A stretch of DNA of 64,000 nucleotides from Mycolicibacterium sp. MU0053 (GTDB lineage: Bacteria; Actinomycetota; Actinomycetes; Mycobacteriales; Mycobacteriaceae). The stretch spans positions 744,001 through 808,000 of the forward strand of contig NZ_OY726397.1 of the NCBI RefSeq assembly GCF_963378095.1, read 5' to 3'. Both the position numbers and the translations under genes were made by a program. Below are positions 17,610-28,423 of this stretch, in pieces. Below the pieces are notes generated by a model, which saw only the letters and a program-made list of their open reading frames with translations, was not told where the DNA came from and searched no databases. Numbering within the stretch: the stretch's first letter is position 1; each line of letters begins with the position of its first letter.

Positions 17610-18602
17610 ATGCGCTTCGGATTGTTCATCCCGCAGGGCTGGCGACTCGACCTGGTGGATATCGACCCCGCAGAGCATTGGTCGGTGATGCGCGGACTTG
17701 CGCAGTACGCCGACGACAGCCCGGCGTGGGACTCCCTCTGGGTGTACGACCACTTCCACACCGTGCCGACGCCCACCAGCGAGGCCACCCATGAGGCGTG
17801 GTCCCTGATGGCGGCGTACGCCGCGAGCACCTCGCGGATCAAGCTCGGCCAGATGTGTACCGCGATGAGCTACCGCAATCCGGCCTATCTGGCCAAGGTC
17901 GCGGCGACGACGGACATCATCTCCGGCGGCCGGGTCCAGATGGGCATCGGCGGCGGCTGGTACGAACACGAGTGGCGGGCTTACGGTTACGGCTTTCCGT
18001 CGGCGGGTGTCCGGCTGGCGCGCCTCGACGAGGGCGTCCAGATCATGCGTGATGCCTGGCGCGACGGCATCGTCAGCTTCGAGGGCAAGCATTATCAGGT
18101 CGACGGTGCGATAGTTGCCCCGAAGCCACTGCAGGACAACGGGATCCCGTTGTGGATCGCCGGCGGCGGTGAGAAGGTCACGCTGCGCATCGCCGCGAAG
18201 TACGCGCAGTACACCAACTTCACCTCCGAACCTGAGGGGTTCGAACACAAGTCGAAGGTGCTCGCCGAGCATTGCGCCGACGTCGGCACCGACTACGACG
18301 CCATCACGCGGTCGGCGAATATCAATGCGTTCGTCGGTGCCTCCGAGGCGGACGTCAAGGACCGGATGGCGCGCGTGCACTCGCGGATCAGCGGCTTGAC
18401 CGGCGAGGCCGCCGCGGACGCGATGATCAACTCGATGAAGGGTCCGCAGTCCGGCAGTGGCACGCCCGAGCAACTCGTGGAGTCGTTGGGTCGCCTGCGC
18501 GACCTCGGCTGCGAGTACGTGATCTGCTATTTCCCCGAGGCGGCCTACGACCGCTCCGGCGTCGAACTCTTCGAGCGCGAGGTAATCCCCGCCCTCACCT
18601 GA
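17610..18602 (+). CDS. LLM-class F420-dependent oxidoreductase
   Basis: 330 aa luciferase-fold protein. Motifs are MRFGLFIPQGW, WDSLWVYDHFHT, RIKLGQMCTAMSYRNP, GIGGGWYEHEW and IPLWIAGGGEKV, characteristic of mycobacterial F420-dependent members (TIGR03560-like). Substrate unknown. ATG 17610 matches the family start; an upstream in-frame extension has no ribosome site. Divergent from a PPOX-fold gene, which may share the same cofactor. Confidence 0.82.
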   Translation: MRFGLFIPQGWRLDLVDIDPAEHWSVMRGLAQYADDSPAWDSLWVYDHFHTVPTPTSEATHEAWSLMAAYAASTSRIKLGQMCTAMSYRNPAYLAKVAATTDIISGGRVQMGIGGGWYEHEWRAYGYGFPSAGVRLARLDEGVQIMRDAWRDGIVSFEGKHYQVDGAIVAPKPLQDNGIPLWIAGGGEKVTLRIAAKYAQYTNFTSEPEGFEHKSKVLAEHCADVGTDYDAITRSANINAFVGASEADVKDRMARVHSRISGLTGEAAADAMINSMKGPQSGSGTPEQLVESLGRLRDLGCEYVICYFPEAAYDRSGVELFEREVIPALT

Positions 18603-18989
18603 GGTCGCTCGTGGTCTCGTTGCTGGGCCGCGTGTCGAGCAGGTCAAGCAGGGTGCGCCTCGGACGCCGAGATTGCGCTGACGGCGACGAGGTTGCGCCG
18701 ACGGCGAAAATACGGCCATTTTCCCGCCGTCCGCTCAAGCCGGGGGCCACGAATGCAATCTCGAGGCGTCCACGGGACATCTTCGAAGCTACGAATGCAA
18801 CCGTCAGTGCCCGCAGTCGGGTCCAAGCCGGGCCAACTTTCCGCGAGAGTGCGGGTCCCCGGCCGACACGCCGGCAAAACCACCGACTCTGCGCACGTTC
18901 GCGGCCCGGAGAATGAGCTTTCCGTTTTTCGTCAACAGTATTGTACGATTCTGCAAGCGCATTATTGGTCACGACCGCGGAGGATTGAC
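18603..18989. other. 387-base gap with short direct repeats
   Basis: No gene supported. It holds a 17-base direct repeat at 18671-18687 and 18691-18707 (15 of 17 identical, ending TTGCGC.GACGGCGA). It also holds a decamer ACGAATGCAA twice (18749 and 18791, 42 bases apart). Near the 3' end an AT-rich block (18926-18965) contains TACGAT, a possible -10 for the DUF35 gene. Confidence 0.55.
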
Positions 18990-19403
18990 ATGCAGAAGGC
19001 GATCGCACCCGAGATCTCCACCTGGCCCGCGGAGAACCCGCAGCTGATCGGCAGTCAGTGCGGCAGCTGTTCGGCCACCGTGTTCCCGGTCCAGGACCAT
19101 TGCCCCAAGTGCAGCAGCGCTGATATGTCGGAGTTGTTGCTGCCGCGGCGCGGCACGGTCATCGCCTGGACCACCCAGGGGTTCCCGCCCGGTGCCCCCT
19201 ACGCCGGTCCTACCGGCAAGGACTTCGTGCCGTTCGGGGTGGGCCTCGTCCAACTCGGTGACGTGATCCGCGTCGAGGGCCGGTTGACCGAAAACGACCC
19301 CGCCAAGCTCGAATTCGGCCAGGAGGTCGAGCTGACCATGATCCCGTTCACCACTGACGCCGACGGCAACGAAGTCGTCACGTTCGCGTTCCAGCCTGTC
19401 TGA
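18990..19403 (+). CDS. DUF35 OB-fold zinc-ribbon protein
   Basis: 137 aa. A rubredoxin-like zinc ribbon (CGSC at residues ~28-31 and CPKC at ~43-46) is followed by an OB fold. DUF35 proteins form complexes with thiolase-like partners: Ltp2-type aldolases in steroid side-chain degradation, archaeal HMG-CoA synthase, or acetyl-CoA acetyltransferases. GGAGG lies 6 bases before the ATG. The gene is 11 bases upstream of a thiolase-like partner, so the pair almost certainly works as one complex. Confidence 0.85.
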   Translation: MQKAIAPEISTWPAENPQLIGSQCGSCSATVFPVQDHCPKCSSADMSELLLPRRGTVIAWTTQGFPPGAPYAGPTGKDFVPFGVGLVQLGDVIRVEGRLTENDPAKLEFGQEVELTMIPFTTDADGNEVVTFAFQPV

Positions 19404-19414
19404 GGAGTACCGCA

Positions 19415-20560
19415 ATGACCAACGATGTGGCCATCATCGGCGTCGGCCTGCACCCCTTCGGTCGCTTCGATAAGCCCGCTGTGCAGATGGGCGCCGAGGC
19501 GATCCGGCTGGCACTCGCCGACGCGGGTGTGGAGTGGAAAGACATCCAGTTCGGCTTCGGCGGCAGCTACGAGGTGTCCAACCCGGACTCGGTGACCCGC
19601 CTCGTCGGGCTCACCGGAATCACCTTCACCAACGTCTTCAACGCCTGCGCCACCTCGGCCAGCGCGATCCAGCAGACCGCCGACACCATCCGGCTCGGCA
19701 AATACGACATCGGCGTCGCGGTGGGCCTGGACAAGCATCCGCGCGGGGCGTTCACCGACGACCCGGCCAAATTGGCGCTGCCGCAGTGGTACGCCGAGAA
19801 CGGCCAGTTCGTCACCACCAAGTTCTTCGGCATGAAGGCCAACAAGTACCTGCACGACCACAACATCAGCCAGGAGACGCTGGCGCGGGTGGCCAACAAG
19901 AACTTCCGCAACGGCGAGCTGAACCCGAATGCGTTCCGCCGCAAGCCCATTTCCATCGAGGAGATCCTCAACTCGCCGGCGCTGAACTACCCGCTGACGC
20001 AGTACATGTTCTGCGCACCCGACGAGGGCGCTGCCGCGGTGATCATGTGCCGCGGCGATATCGCCCACAAGTTCACCGACAAGCCGGTCTACGTGAAGGC
20101 CTCCGAGATCCGCACCAGGACGTTCGGGGCCTACGAGGTCCACGCTACTTCGGCGCCGCTGGACGAGGACCCCTCGCCGACGGTGTATGCCGCGAAGGCC
20201 GCCTACGAGATCGCGGGCATCGGTCCCGAGGACGTCGACATCGCGCAGCTGCAGGACACCGACGCCGGCGCCGAGGTCATCCACATGGCCGAGACGGGCT
20301 TGTGCAAGGACGGCGAGCAGGAAAAGCTGCTGGCCGACGGTGCCACCGAGATCGGTGGCTCGATGCCGGTGAACACCGACGGCGGATTAATCGCCAACGG
20401 CGAACCGATCGGGGCTTCCGGCCTGCGCCAGATGCACGAACTCGTGCGTCAGCTGCGCGGTGAGGCCGGGGATCGCCAGGTGCCGGGTCAGCCCCGCGTC
20501 GGCCTGGCTCAGGTATACGGCGCGCCCGGCACCGCTTCGGCGACCATCCTGTCGCTGTAG
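19415..20560 (+). CDS. thiolase-like lipid-transfer protein (Ltp/acetyl-CoA acetyltransferase)
   Basis: 381 aa of the SCP2-thiolase subfamily. A Cys-containing loop is visible (FNACATSASAIQQ) but the classic thiolase His motif is replaced by NGEPIGASG. The C-terminus reads GAPGTASATILSL. Members are either acyltransferases or, when paired with DUF35, retro-aldolases of CoA thioesters such as steroid side-chain intermediates. The upstream DUF35 gene favours a two-protein complex. Exact reaction not assigned. Confidence 0.82.
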   Translation: MTNDVAIIGVGLHPFGRFDKPAVQMGAEAIRLALADAGVEWKDIQFGFGGSYEVSNPDSVTRLVGLTGITFTNVFNACATSASAIQQTADTIRLGKYDIGVAVGLDKHPRGAFTDDPAKLALPQWYAENGQFVTTKFFGMKANKYLHDHNISQETLARVANKNFRNGELNPNAFRRKPISIEEILNSPALNYPLTQYMFCAPDEGAAAVIMCRGDIAHKFTDKPVYVKASEIRTRTFGAYEVHATSAPLDEDPSPTVYAAKAAYEIAGIGPEDVDIAQLQDTDAGAEVIHMAETGLCKDGEQEKLLADGATEIGGSMPVNTDGGLIANGEPIGASGLRQMHELVRQLRGEAGDRQVPGQPRVGLAQVYGAPGTASATILSL

Positions 20561-20643
20561 TCGGCGGGTTCCGTCGGCGCGAGCGTGCGCAATCCCGACC
20601 TGCACAACGGCGTGTCGGCCGGGGACTCGCCCGGTCGCGAGAG

Positions 20644-20719
20644 GCGCGAGTCGCCCGCTCGCGCGAGTCGCCCGCTCGCGCGAGTCGCGACTCGCCCGCT
20701 CGCGCGAGTCGCGAGTGGC
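20644..20719. repeat. GC-rich 17-bp tandem repeat
   Basis: Unit GCGCGAGTCGCCCGCTC occurs exactly at 20644-20660 and 20661-20677. A third copy at 20678-20701 carries a 7-base insertion, and a partial fourth starts at 20702. GAGTCGC and GCGACTC halves are inverted, so single strands can fold. It lies between convergent genes. Confidence 0.85.
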
Positions 20720-20737
20720 GCGAAGCTGTGACCGGTC

Positions 20738-22387
20738 TCAGATCGCGGGGCCCAACAGGTCGTCGGCGTCCTTGATGAGGTATCCGTAGCCCTGTTCGGC
20801 CAGGAAACGCTGCCGGTGCGCGGCGTATTCGGCGTCGAGGCTGTCGCGGGACACCACCGAGTAGAAGATCGCGCCGCCACCGTCGGCCTTGGGTCGCAGC
20901 AACCTGCCCAGGCGCTGGGCTTCCTCCTGGCGGGAGCCGAACGTCCCCGAAACCTGCACGGCCACTGAGGCTTCGGGCAGGTCGATGGAGAAGTTGGCCA
21001 CCTTGGAAACCACCAGGGTGCGAATCTCGCCGCGTCGGAACGCGTCGAACAGCGCCTCGCGTTCGGCGGTCTTGGTGGAGCCCTGGATTATCGGGGCGTT
21101 CAACTCGGTGCCGAGCTCGTCGAGCTGATCCAGATAGGCGCCGATGACGAGGGTCGGCTCGGTCTTGTGGCGGTCCAGGATCGACTTGACCACCGCGATC
21201 TTCGAGTGCGCGGTCGAACACAGCTTGTAGCGTTCCTCGGGTTCGGCGGTGGCGTACAGCATCCGCTCGTTGTCGGTGAGCGTCACCCGGACCTCGATGC
21301 ATTCCGCGGGCGCGATCCAGCCCTGGGCTTCGATGTCCTTCCACGGCGCGTCGTACCGCTTCGGACCGATCAGGCTGAACACGTCGCCCTCCCGACCGTC
21401 CTCCCGGATCAACGTTGCTGTCAGCCCCAACCGCCGCCGCGACTGCAGGTCGGCCGTCATCCGGAACACCGGCGCCGGCAGCAGGTGCACCTCGTCGTAG
21501 ATGATCAGGCCCCAGTCCCGGCTGTCGAACAACTCGAGGTGTTTGTACTCGCCCTTGGTACGACGGGTGATCACCTGATACGTCGCGATCGTGACCGGGC
21601 GGACCTCCTTGCGCTCACCGGAGTATTCGCCGATCTCCTCCTCGGTCAGCGAGGTGCGCGCGATCAACTCGCGCTTCCACTGCCGACCTGCCACGGTGTT
21701 GGTCACCAAGATCAGCGTGGTGGCCCCGGCCTTGGCCATCGCCGCGGCCCCGACCAGCGTCTTGCCGGCCCCGCACGGCAACACCACCACGCCCGAGCCG
21801 CCGGCCCAGAACGATTCGGCCGCCATCTCCTGATAGTCGCGCAACTCCCAGCCGTCCTGGTCCAGCGCGATGGGGTGCGCCTCGCCGTTGACGTAGCCCG
21901 CCAGGTCCTCGGCCGGCCAGCCGATCTTGAGCAGCATCTGCTTGACCCGGCCGCGCTCGCTGGGATGTACGACGACGGTGTCGTCGTCGATCCGCGCGCC
22001 CAACATGGGCGCGATTTTCTTGTGGCGCAGCACCTCTTCGAGGACCGCGCGGTCCAGGCTCACCAGCGTCAGGCCGTGGACGGGGCTCTTGACCAGCTGG
22101 AGCCGGCCGTAGCGGGCCATGGTGTCGACGATGTCGACCAGCAGCGGTTGCGGCACCGCGTACCGGGAGAAGCTCACCAGCGCGTCGACCACCTGTTCGG
22201 CGTCGTGACCGGCCGCGCGGGCGTTCCACAGTGCCAGCGGCGTGATGCGGTAGGTATGGATGTGCTCGGGTGCTCGCTCGAGTTCGGCAAAGGGCGCGAT
22301 CGCCGCGCGCGCGTCACCGGCCTGCTCGTGGTCGACTTCGAGCAACACAGTCTTGTCAGACTGCACGATCAGGGGTCCGTCGGTCAT
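20738..22387 (-). CDS. ercc3: XPB-like DNA repair helicase
   Basis: Superfamily-2 3'-5' DNA helicase, 549 aa, orthologue of Rv0861c. An N-terminal damage-recognition-like domain (1-180) is followed by Walker A LPCGAGKTLVG, the DEVH box IIYDEVHLLPA, motif III GLTATLIREDGR and C-terminal helicase motifs ending with RLGRLLRPK. It acts in nucleotide excision repair-like processing or DNA unwinding. It starts 8 bases after the preceding gene on the same strand, a conserved operon. Confidence 0.93.
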   Translation of the reverse strand: MTDGPLIVQSDKTVLLEVDHEQAGDARAAIAPFAELERAPEHIHTYRITPLALWNARAAGHDAEQVVDALVSFSRYAVPQPLLVDIVDTMARYGRLQLVKSPVHGLTLVSLDRAVLEEVLRHKKIAPMLGARIDDDTVVVHPSERGRVKQMLLKIGWPAEDLAGYVNGEAHPIALDQDGWELRDYQEMAAESFWAGGSGVVVLPCGAGKTLVGAAAMAKAGATTLILVTNTVAGRQWKRELIARTSLTEEEIGEYSGERKEVRPVTIATYQVITRRTKGEYKHLELFDSRDWGLIIYDEVHLLPAPVFRMTADLQSRRRLGLTATLIREDGREGDVFSLIGPKRYDAPWKDIEAQGWIAPAECIEVRVTLTDNERMLYATAEPEERYKLCSTAHSKIAVVKSILDRHKTEPTLVIGAYLDQLDELGTELNAPIIQGSTKTAEREALFDAFRRGEIRTLVVSKVANFSIDLPEASVAVQVSGTFGSRQEEAQRLGRLLRPKADGGGAIFYSVVSRDSLDAEYAAHRQRFLAEQGYGYLIKDADDLLGPAI

Positions 22388-22395
22388 TTAACCCA

Positions 22396-24663
22396 TTATC
22401 CCGGCTCCGCCGACATGACCGAGGTCACACGATGCACGGCGAAGTCCCGCACCCGGCCGGCCGCGGTGTCGAACGCGGTCAACTGGCCGCCCCGCACGTG
22501 GATCGGCGACACCACCCGCTGGGTGGAGATCCCCGCCGGATCGGTGTAACCGAGGACCACGCTGCTTTGCTGCAGCGCAGCCTGCTGCAGCAGCGCGACC
22601 GCCTGCGCCGGCTCCAGCCGCCCGCTGCCGGCGGTGCCGTCTTCGACCTTGCGCAGCACCGAGACGATCGCGTTGAGGGTGTCCCGGTTCGGGGTGGTCG
22701 GCGACGGCCGGAAGAACCGGCGGTGCGGCGGCGCGGGCACCCGACCGCTGCGGGACCGCAGATCCACGATCGTCCCGCTGGAATCCTCGGCCGCCGGCGC
22801 CAGGCCGGCCGCGCGCAACGCGGCCAGCACATCGGCGATGGGGGCGTGCGACACCGCGACGGTCGGCGCCAGCAGCCGCAACTCGAGCTGCGCGACGGGG
22901 GCCGCGGCCACCGCCTGGGCCAGCAGCGCCGGGTCCTCGCAACGCACGAACGACGACGCGATGCCCACGCGCAGCTGTCCGTGTCGCCGGGCGACGTCGT
23001 CGATCAGGTATGTGAGCCCTTGCGGCACCGGTGTTTTGGAGTGTTTCGCAAAGAAGGCGTGCAGCTGGCCCGGGGTGCGGCCGGTGTCGAGGGCGTGGCG
23101 GATGGAGGCCTCGCTGACCCGGTACACCATGGCGGCACCGGCGGATTCGACGTCGGCCACGGCCGCCAGATCGTCGGCGAGGTCGCGGTCGAGCGGTCCC
23201 GGCACCACGACGGTCAGGTCGGCCTGCAGCAGGAAGTGGTCCACCGGCGTCGGCAACGCCTTGGCCATCGCCGCGATCGCGGCCTCGGGGCCGTCCTGCA
23301 ACAGCGCCCGGGCGGGTGCGGTGATGCTGCCGCGGCCGAGCAGGCCCACGGCGTGCGCCTCTTCGAGCAGTTGCGCCACGGGTTCGGGCTGTAGCCGGGC
23401 CGACCAGCGCGGGCGACGCCAGATCATCGCCTGGGAGGCCTCCGCGGCGTCCACCGAGGTGCCGGGCGCCAACTCGGCCAGCGTCGCCAGCAGCAGCCGG
23501 CGATCCAGTGGGGCGGCCGTGGAATACAGCGAATCCGACAGCGCCGCATAAGGTTTACCGTCGGGACCGCGGTGTCCGATCAGGCTGGGCCGGGCCGGTA
23601 GATCCTGCCAGGTGGTGGCGATCAGATGCCAGCGTTCCGCGGTCGGGGTTTCGATGAAGCGGTCGGCGGCCACCGTCGGTGCCCAGTACGGTCCGCCGGG
23701 GCCGTCCACGGGCTCTGGCTCGGGCATGCCGCTGGCGATCAGCCCGGCGGCGGAAGCGATTTCTAGGAGCAACGCCAGCCGGCTCTCGCCGATGCCGGTC
23801 AGCTTCGCCAGGCGCTTCATGTCACGGACCCCGAGTCCGCCGCTACGCAGCTCGGGAACCGGTGTGGCGCCGAGTGTTTCGATCACCACCTCGAACTCAC
23901 GCAGGAGGTCGATGATCGCGCCGGCGCCGGCGGCGTCGATCGCCTTCTTCGGGACCGGTTTGGCGGAGCTGACGGGTTCGGGGGCGGTGAACGCCGACGG
24001 GCCGGGCTCCTCGCCGCGCAGCAGCTGCCCCACCTTGCGCGGCAGGATGACGGTGTCGTGGTCGAGCTGGCGCAGCAGGCCAGCCGCCAGCAGGCGTTGC
24101 ACCGGCCGGTCCGGCGGTGTCCCGGGCGCCGCGTCGCGGGTGCGGCCCACCGGAGAGCCCGCCAGCAGCCGGTTCAGCAGCTCGCGCTGGGGGTCATCGA
24201 GTGCCTCGAGCTGGGCGCTCAGGGCGGCGGCGCTGACCGTCGGATCCTCCAGCACGACCTGGCCGGGATACCAGGGCAGCCCCGCGGACGCCTCGGTGGC
24301 CACCCGGACCGACGACGGGTCTCCCCACACCAGCGCGCGCTCGCGCAGGTCCTCGAGGGCCGCCAGGACCGCGTCCTGCGGGGCGCGCTCGCCGACCAGC
24401 GCGACGAGCTTGCTGACCGGAATCGGAGTGGTATCGGCTTGCAGCACCAACAGGGCGTCGAGCACCGCGAGCCGGAGAAAGTCCAGGTCATCGGAGGCAG
24501 CCTTGACCGATTGCCGCGCCTGGGCCCGCGCCGCGAGCGCCGCGATGCTGCCCGGCGGCGGCTGGGCGAGGTCCGGGCGCAGCTCCAGCAGCCGGATCAG
24601 CGCCTCGTCGGGCGAGTCGGCCAGCCAGACTCCCAGGGGCACGCCAGGGATGTGATCGGTCAT
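22396..24663 (-). CDS. helicase-associated (XPB/Ssl2 N-terminal-like) protein
   Basis: 755 aa, equivalent to Rv0862c. A long alpha-helical protein with repeated winged-helix-like segments. Its C-terminal ~150 residues (LNAIVSVLRKVEDG, AVALLQQAALQQSSVVLGYTDPAG) resemble a WYL-like or helicase-conserved domain. It is always next to the XPB gene in actinobacteria and is taken to be its partner. ATG 24663 matches the family start MTDHIPGVPLGVWLADSPDEAL. No catalytic motif seen. Confidence 0.85.
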   Translation of the reverse strand: MTDHIPGVPLGVWLADSPDEALIRLLELRPDLAQPPPGSIAALAARAQARQSVKAASDDLDFLRLAVLDALLVLQADTTPIPVSKLVALVGERAPQDAVLAALEDLRERALVWGDPSSVRVATEASAGLPWYPGQVVLEDPTVSAAALSAQLEALDDPQRELLNRLLAGSPVGRTRDAAPGTPPDRPVQRLLAAGLLRQLDHDTVILPRKVGQLLRGEEPGPSAFTAPEPVSSAKPVPKKAIDAAGAGAIIDLLREFEVVIETLGATPVPELRSGGLGVRDMKRLAKLTGIGESRLALLLEIASAAGLIASGMPEPEPVDGPGGPYWAPTVAADRFIETPTAERWHLIATTWQDLPARPSLIGHRGPDGKPYAALSDSLYSTAAPLDRRLLLATLAELAPGTSVDAAEASQAMIWRRPRWSARLQPEPVAQLLEEAHAVGLLGRGSITAPARALLQDGPEAAIAAMAKALPTPVDHFLLQADLTVVVPGPLDRDLADDLAAVADVESAGAAMVYRVSEASIRHALDTGRTPGQLHAFFAKHSKTPVPQGLTYLIDDVARRHGQLRVGIASSFVRCEDPALLAQAVAAAPVAQLELRLLAPTVAVSHAPIADVLAALRAAGLAPAAEDSSGTIVDLRSRSGRVPAPPHRRFFRPSPTTPNRDTLNAIVSVLRKVEDGTAGSGRLEPAQAVALLQQAALQQSSVVLGYTDPAGISTQRVVSPIHVRGGQLTAFDTAAGRVRDFAVHRVTSVMSAEPG

Positions 24664-24718
24664 CGTGACCAGGGTAAAGCAGTGACCGTAGCGCACGAAG
24701 ATTCCGCGACCTGTCACA

Positions 24719-24922
24719 ATGGCTGGCGTGGCTGACATTGCTGAGACCAACAAGGGCCGTTACGTCGATCCCGGCTGGCCGACCACCGATCCGGACGACC
24801 ACGCTGTGAGCGAACTGGCGACCGACCGCACCGGCGCGCTCTCGCCGTTCGGCGAGGTCACGTTCCCGGTGCCGGCCGAGGAACTGCCGTACGTGCACCC
24901 GGTCACCGTCATCAACAGATAA
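24719..24922 (+). CDS. small conserved protein (Rv0863-like)
   Basis: 67 aa, hydrophilic, no membrane segment or known motif. It reads like the short conserved protein upstream of moaC in mycobacteria. Two bases separate it from moaC, so it is the first gene of the moa operon. An in-frame GTG at 24728 could also be the start. Divergent from the helicase-associated gene with a 55-base promoter gap. Confidence 0.6.
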   Translation: MAGVADIAETNKGRYVDPGWPTTDPDDHAVSELATDRTGALSPFGEVTFPVPAEELPYVHPVTVINR

Positions 24923-24924
24923 CG

Positions 24925-25410
24925 ATGGCCAGGGGCTCGGGTTCCCAGCCGTTGTCGCACCTCGACGAGCGGGGGGCCGCCCACATGGTCGACGTCACCG
25001 ACAAGGACGTCACCAAGCGCACCGCCGTCGCGTCGGGGGTGCTGCACACCACCGCCGAGGTGGTCGGACTGATCTCGGCCGGTGGCCTGCCCAAGGGTGA
25101 CGCGTTGGCGACCGCCCGGGTCGCCGGCATCCTGGCGGCCAAGCGCACCAGCGATCTGATTCCGCTGTGTCATCACCTCGCGCTCACCGGCGTCGACATC
25201 GATTTCCAGGTGGTCGATGCCACCGTGGAGGTGACCGCCACCGTGCGCACCACCGACCGCACCGGGGTCGAGATGGAGGCGTTGACCGCGGTCAGCGTTG
25301 CGGCGTTGACCGTCTACGACATGATCAAGGCCGTGGATCCGGCCGCGCGGATCGACGACATCAAGGTGCTCAGCAAGGTCGGCGGTCGTACCGGGGAATG
25401 GCGCCGGTGA
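24925..25410 (+). CDS. moaC: cyclic pyranopterin monophosphate synthase MoaC
   Basis: 161 aa. Second step of molybdopterin synthesis, converting the MoaA product to cPMP. Conserved MVDVTDKDVTKRTA, the LIPLCHHLAL catalytic loop and TDRTGVEMEALTAVSVAALTVYDMIKA are present. It overlaps the next gene by 4 bases (GTGA). MoaA and MoaD are encoded 3 kb away on the other strand, so the pathway is split around rpfA. Confidence 0.95.
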   Translation: MARGSGSQPLSHLDERGAAHMVDVTDKDVTKRTAVASGVLHTTAEVVGLISAGGLPKGDALATARVAGILAAKRTSDLIPLCHHLALTGVDIDFQVVDATVEVTATVRTTDRTGVEMEALTAVSVAALTVYDMIKAVDPAARIDDIKVLSKVGGRTGEWRR

Positions 25411-25886
25411 CCCGCAACGGCCGCGTCATCATCGCCTCCACCCGCGCGGCCGAGGGTGTCTACGACGACCGCAGCGGGCCGCTGATCGCGCAATGGTTTG
25501 TCCAACAAGGTTTTTCCGAACCCGAAACCGTGGTGGTGCCCGACGGGGACCCCGTCGGGCGGGCGCTGCGGATCGCGGTCGACGACGGGGTCGACCTGGT
25601 GATCACCTCCGGCGGCACCGGAATTTCGCCCACCGACGAAACCCCGGATCAGACCGCGGCCGTGCTGGACTTCGAGCTGCCGGGCCTGGCCGAGGCGATC
25701 CGTCGCGCCGGACTGCCCAAGGTGCCCACCGCCGTGCTGTCGCGCGGATTGTGCGGCGTCGCGGGACGTACCCTGATCGTGAACCTGCCCGGCTCGCCCG
25801 GCGGCGTCCGCGACGGCCTCACGGTGCTCACCGATGTCGTGCCCCATGCGCTTGATCAGCTGGCCGGTAAAGACCACCCGCGATGA
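25407..25886 (+). CDS. mog: molybdopterin adenylyltransferase (Mog/MoaB type)
   Basis: 159 aa. Adenylates molybdopterin before molybdenum insertion. The family motif [15 protein letters not shown] binds MPT, and [12 protein letters not shown] is at the C-terminal third. GTG 25407 overlaps the moaC stop; an in-frame ATG at 25398 is too near the ribosome site. The ATGA overlap with moaE continues the operon. Confidence 0.92.
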   Translation: MTRNGRVIIASTRAAEGVYDDRSGPLIAQWFVQQGFSEPETVVVPDGDPVGRALRIAVDDGVDLVITSGGTGISPTDETPDQTAAVLDFELPGLAEAIRRAGLPKVPTAVLSRGLCGVAGRTLIVNLPGSPGGVRDGLTVLTDVVPHALDQLAGKDHPR

Positions 25887-26308
25887 CCGTCGTCCTGCGC
25901 GCCGCGCTCACCGAAGAACCCATCCTGCTCGTCGAGCACGAGTTGTTGGTCGCCGACCCGGCCGCGGGTGCGGTGGTCGGCTTCGCCGGGGTGGTGCGCA
26001 ACCACGACGGCGGCCGGCAGGTGCTGCGGCTGGAATACTCCGCCCATCCGCTGGCCCAGCAGACCATGGCCGAGGTGCTCGCGGAGGTGGCCGCGCAGGC
26101 CGACGGCGTGCGCGCAATCGCCGCCAGCCACCGGGTCGGGGCGCTCGCGCTCGGCGATGCGGCGTTGGTGGCCGCGGTCGCCGCGGACCATCGCCGGGCC
26201 GCGTTCGAGGTGTGCGCGCAGTTGGTCGACGCCATCAAGGAGCGGTTACCGGTCTGGAAGCACCAGTTCTTCGCGGACGGCACCGAGGAATGGGTCAACT
26301 GCGCCTGA
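25883..26308 (+). CDS. moaE: molybdopterin synthase catalytic subunit MoaE
   Basis: 141 aa. Uses the thiocarboxylate of MoaD to build the dithiolene of molybdopterin. Signature features are [38 protein letters not shown] and the C-terminal [16 protein letters not shown], which carries the substrate-binding Lys residues. Last gene of the forward moa operon, converging on rpfA with a 24-base gap. Confidence 0.95.
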   Translation: MTVVLRAALTEEPILLVEHELLVADPAAGAVVGFAGVVRNHDGGRQVLRLEYSAHPLAQQTMAEVLAEVAAQADGVRAIAASHRVGALALGDAALVAAVAADHRRAAFEVCAQLVDAIKERLPVWKHQFFADGTEEWVNCA

Positions 26309-26332
26309 CGGCGTGTTCGTCGAGCGCAGCGC

Positions 26333-27910
<1,578 letters not shown>

Positions 27911-28129
27911 CTCGGCGCAATCAGGTACGGGAGGGTCTACCGCTCGGTACTGCTCGGCCGACCGAAGACGACGGTAACGGCTGGCCCGCGTCGCGTCATC
28001 TTTTGTCGCACGCGGCGTTTCCGCTGGCGGCAAAACTTAAAGGAGCTCTAAACCCGCACGACACCCGTCGTTTTTTGGACCTGATTTCCGGCCCCCGCGA
28101 GGACAAACCGCCCCGTTATCATTTCGTTA

Positions 28130-28145
28130 TGTGACGCATATCACG
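28130..28145. promoter_or_regulatory. CRP (Rv3676-like) binding site
   Basis: TGTGACGCATATCACG matches the mycobacterial CRP consensus TGTGA-N6-TCACA in 9 of 10 defined positions. It abuts the moaD stop codon and lies 430 bases before the rpfA start. In M. tuberculosis the cAMP-receptor protein Rv3676 is known to activate rpfA, so the site probably serves rpfA. Confidence 0.75.
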
Positions 28146-28421
28146 CTATCCGCCAGCAAATGGGGGTAAGACATCGAGGGTTTGCCCGGAATTCAGCACC
28201 GTGCCGAGGTCACGGACCGCAACACCATCACAGAGGTACGAGCACCGCTGGAGCACCCTGGCCAACTCGGCGTTACGCGCACTGAGCGTTTCGACAACCT
28301 CACCGACCGTGGTGCCGGACGAAAACGGCAGCACCTCTTGATCGCTGGCCGCGGCAGCGCTGGCCGCCGCGAAATAGCGCAGCGTCACCTGGATCTGCCG
28401 GTCGGTCTGCACCTCGGTCAC
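28146..28421 (-). CDS. moaD: molybdopterin synthase sulfur carrier MoaD
   Basis: 91 aa ubiquitin-fold protein. The C-terminal Gly-Gly (PPFAGG) is the site of thiocarboxylation. GTG 28421 is chosen because the family N-terminus (QIQVTLRYFAAA) starts just after it and it is 2 bases from the moaA stop. A longer form would run into moaA. Partner of MoaE encoded on the other side of rpfA. Confidence 0.88.
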   Translation of the reverse strand: MTEVQTDRQIQVTLRYFAAASAAAASDQEVLPFSSGTTVGEVVETLSARNAELARVLQRCSYLCDGVAVRDLGTVLNSGQTLDVLPPFAGG

Positions 28422-28423
28422 GT

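Noticed and set aside
16290..18719. 809-residue minus-strand frame
   Set aside because: Opposite to fadB and the LLM gene; no start signal or domain, and the real genes have strong motifs.
18595..19008. 137-residue minus-strand frame over the repeat-rich gap
   Set aside because: Low-complexity Arg-rich translation; no start signal; overlaps the start of the DUF35 gene.
20644..20719. CRISPR-like array
   Set aside because: Copies are directly adjacent without unique spacers, and no cas genes are near.
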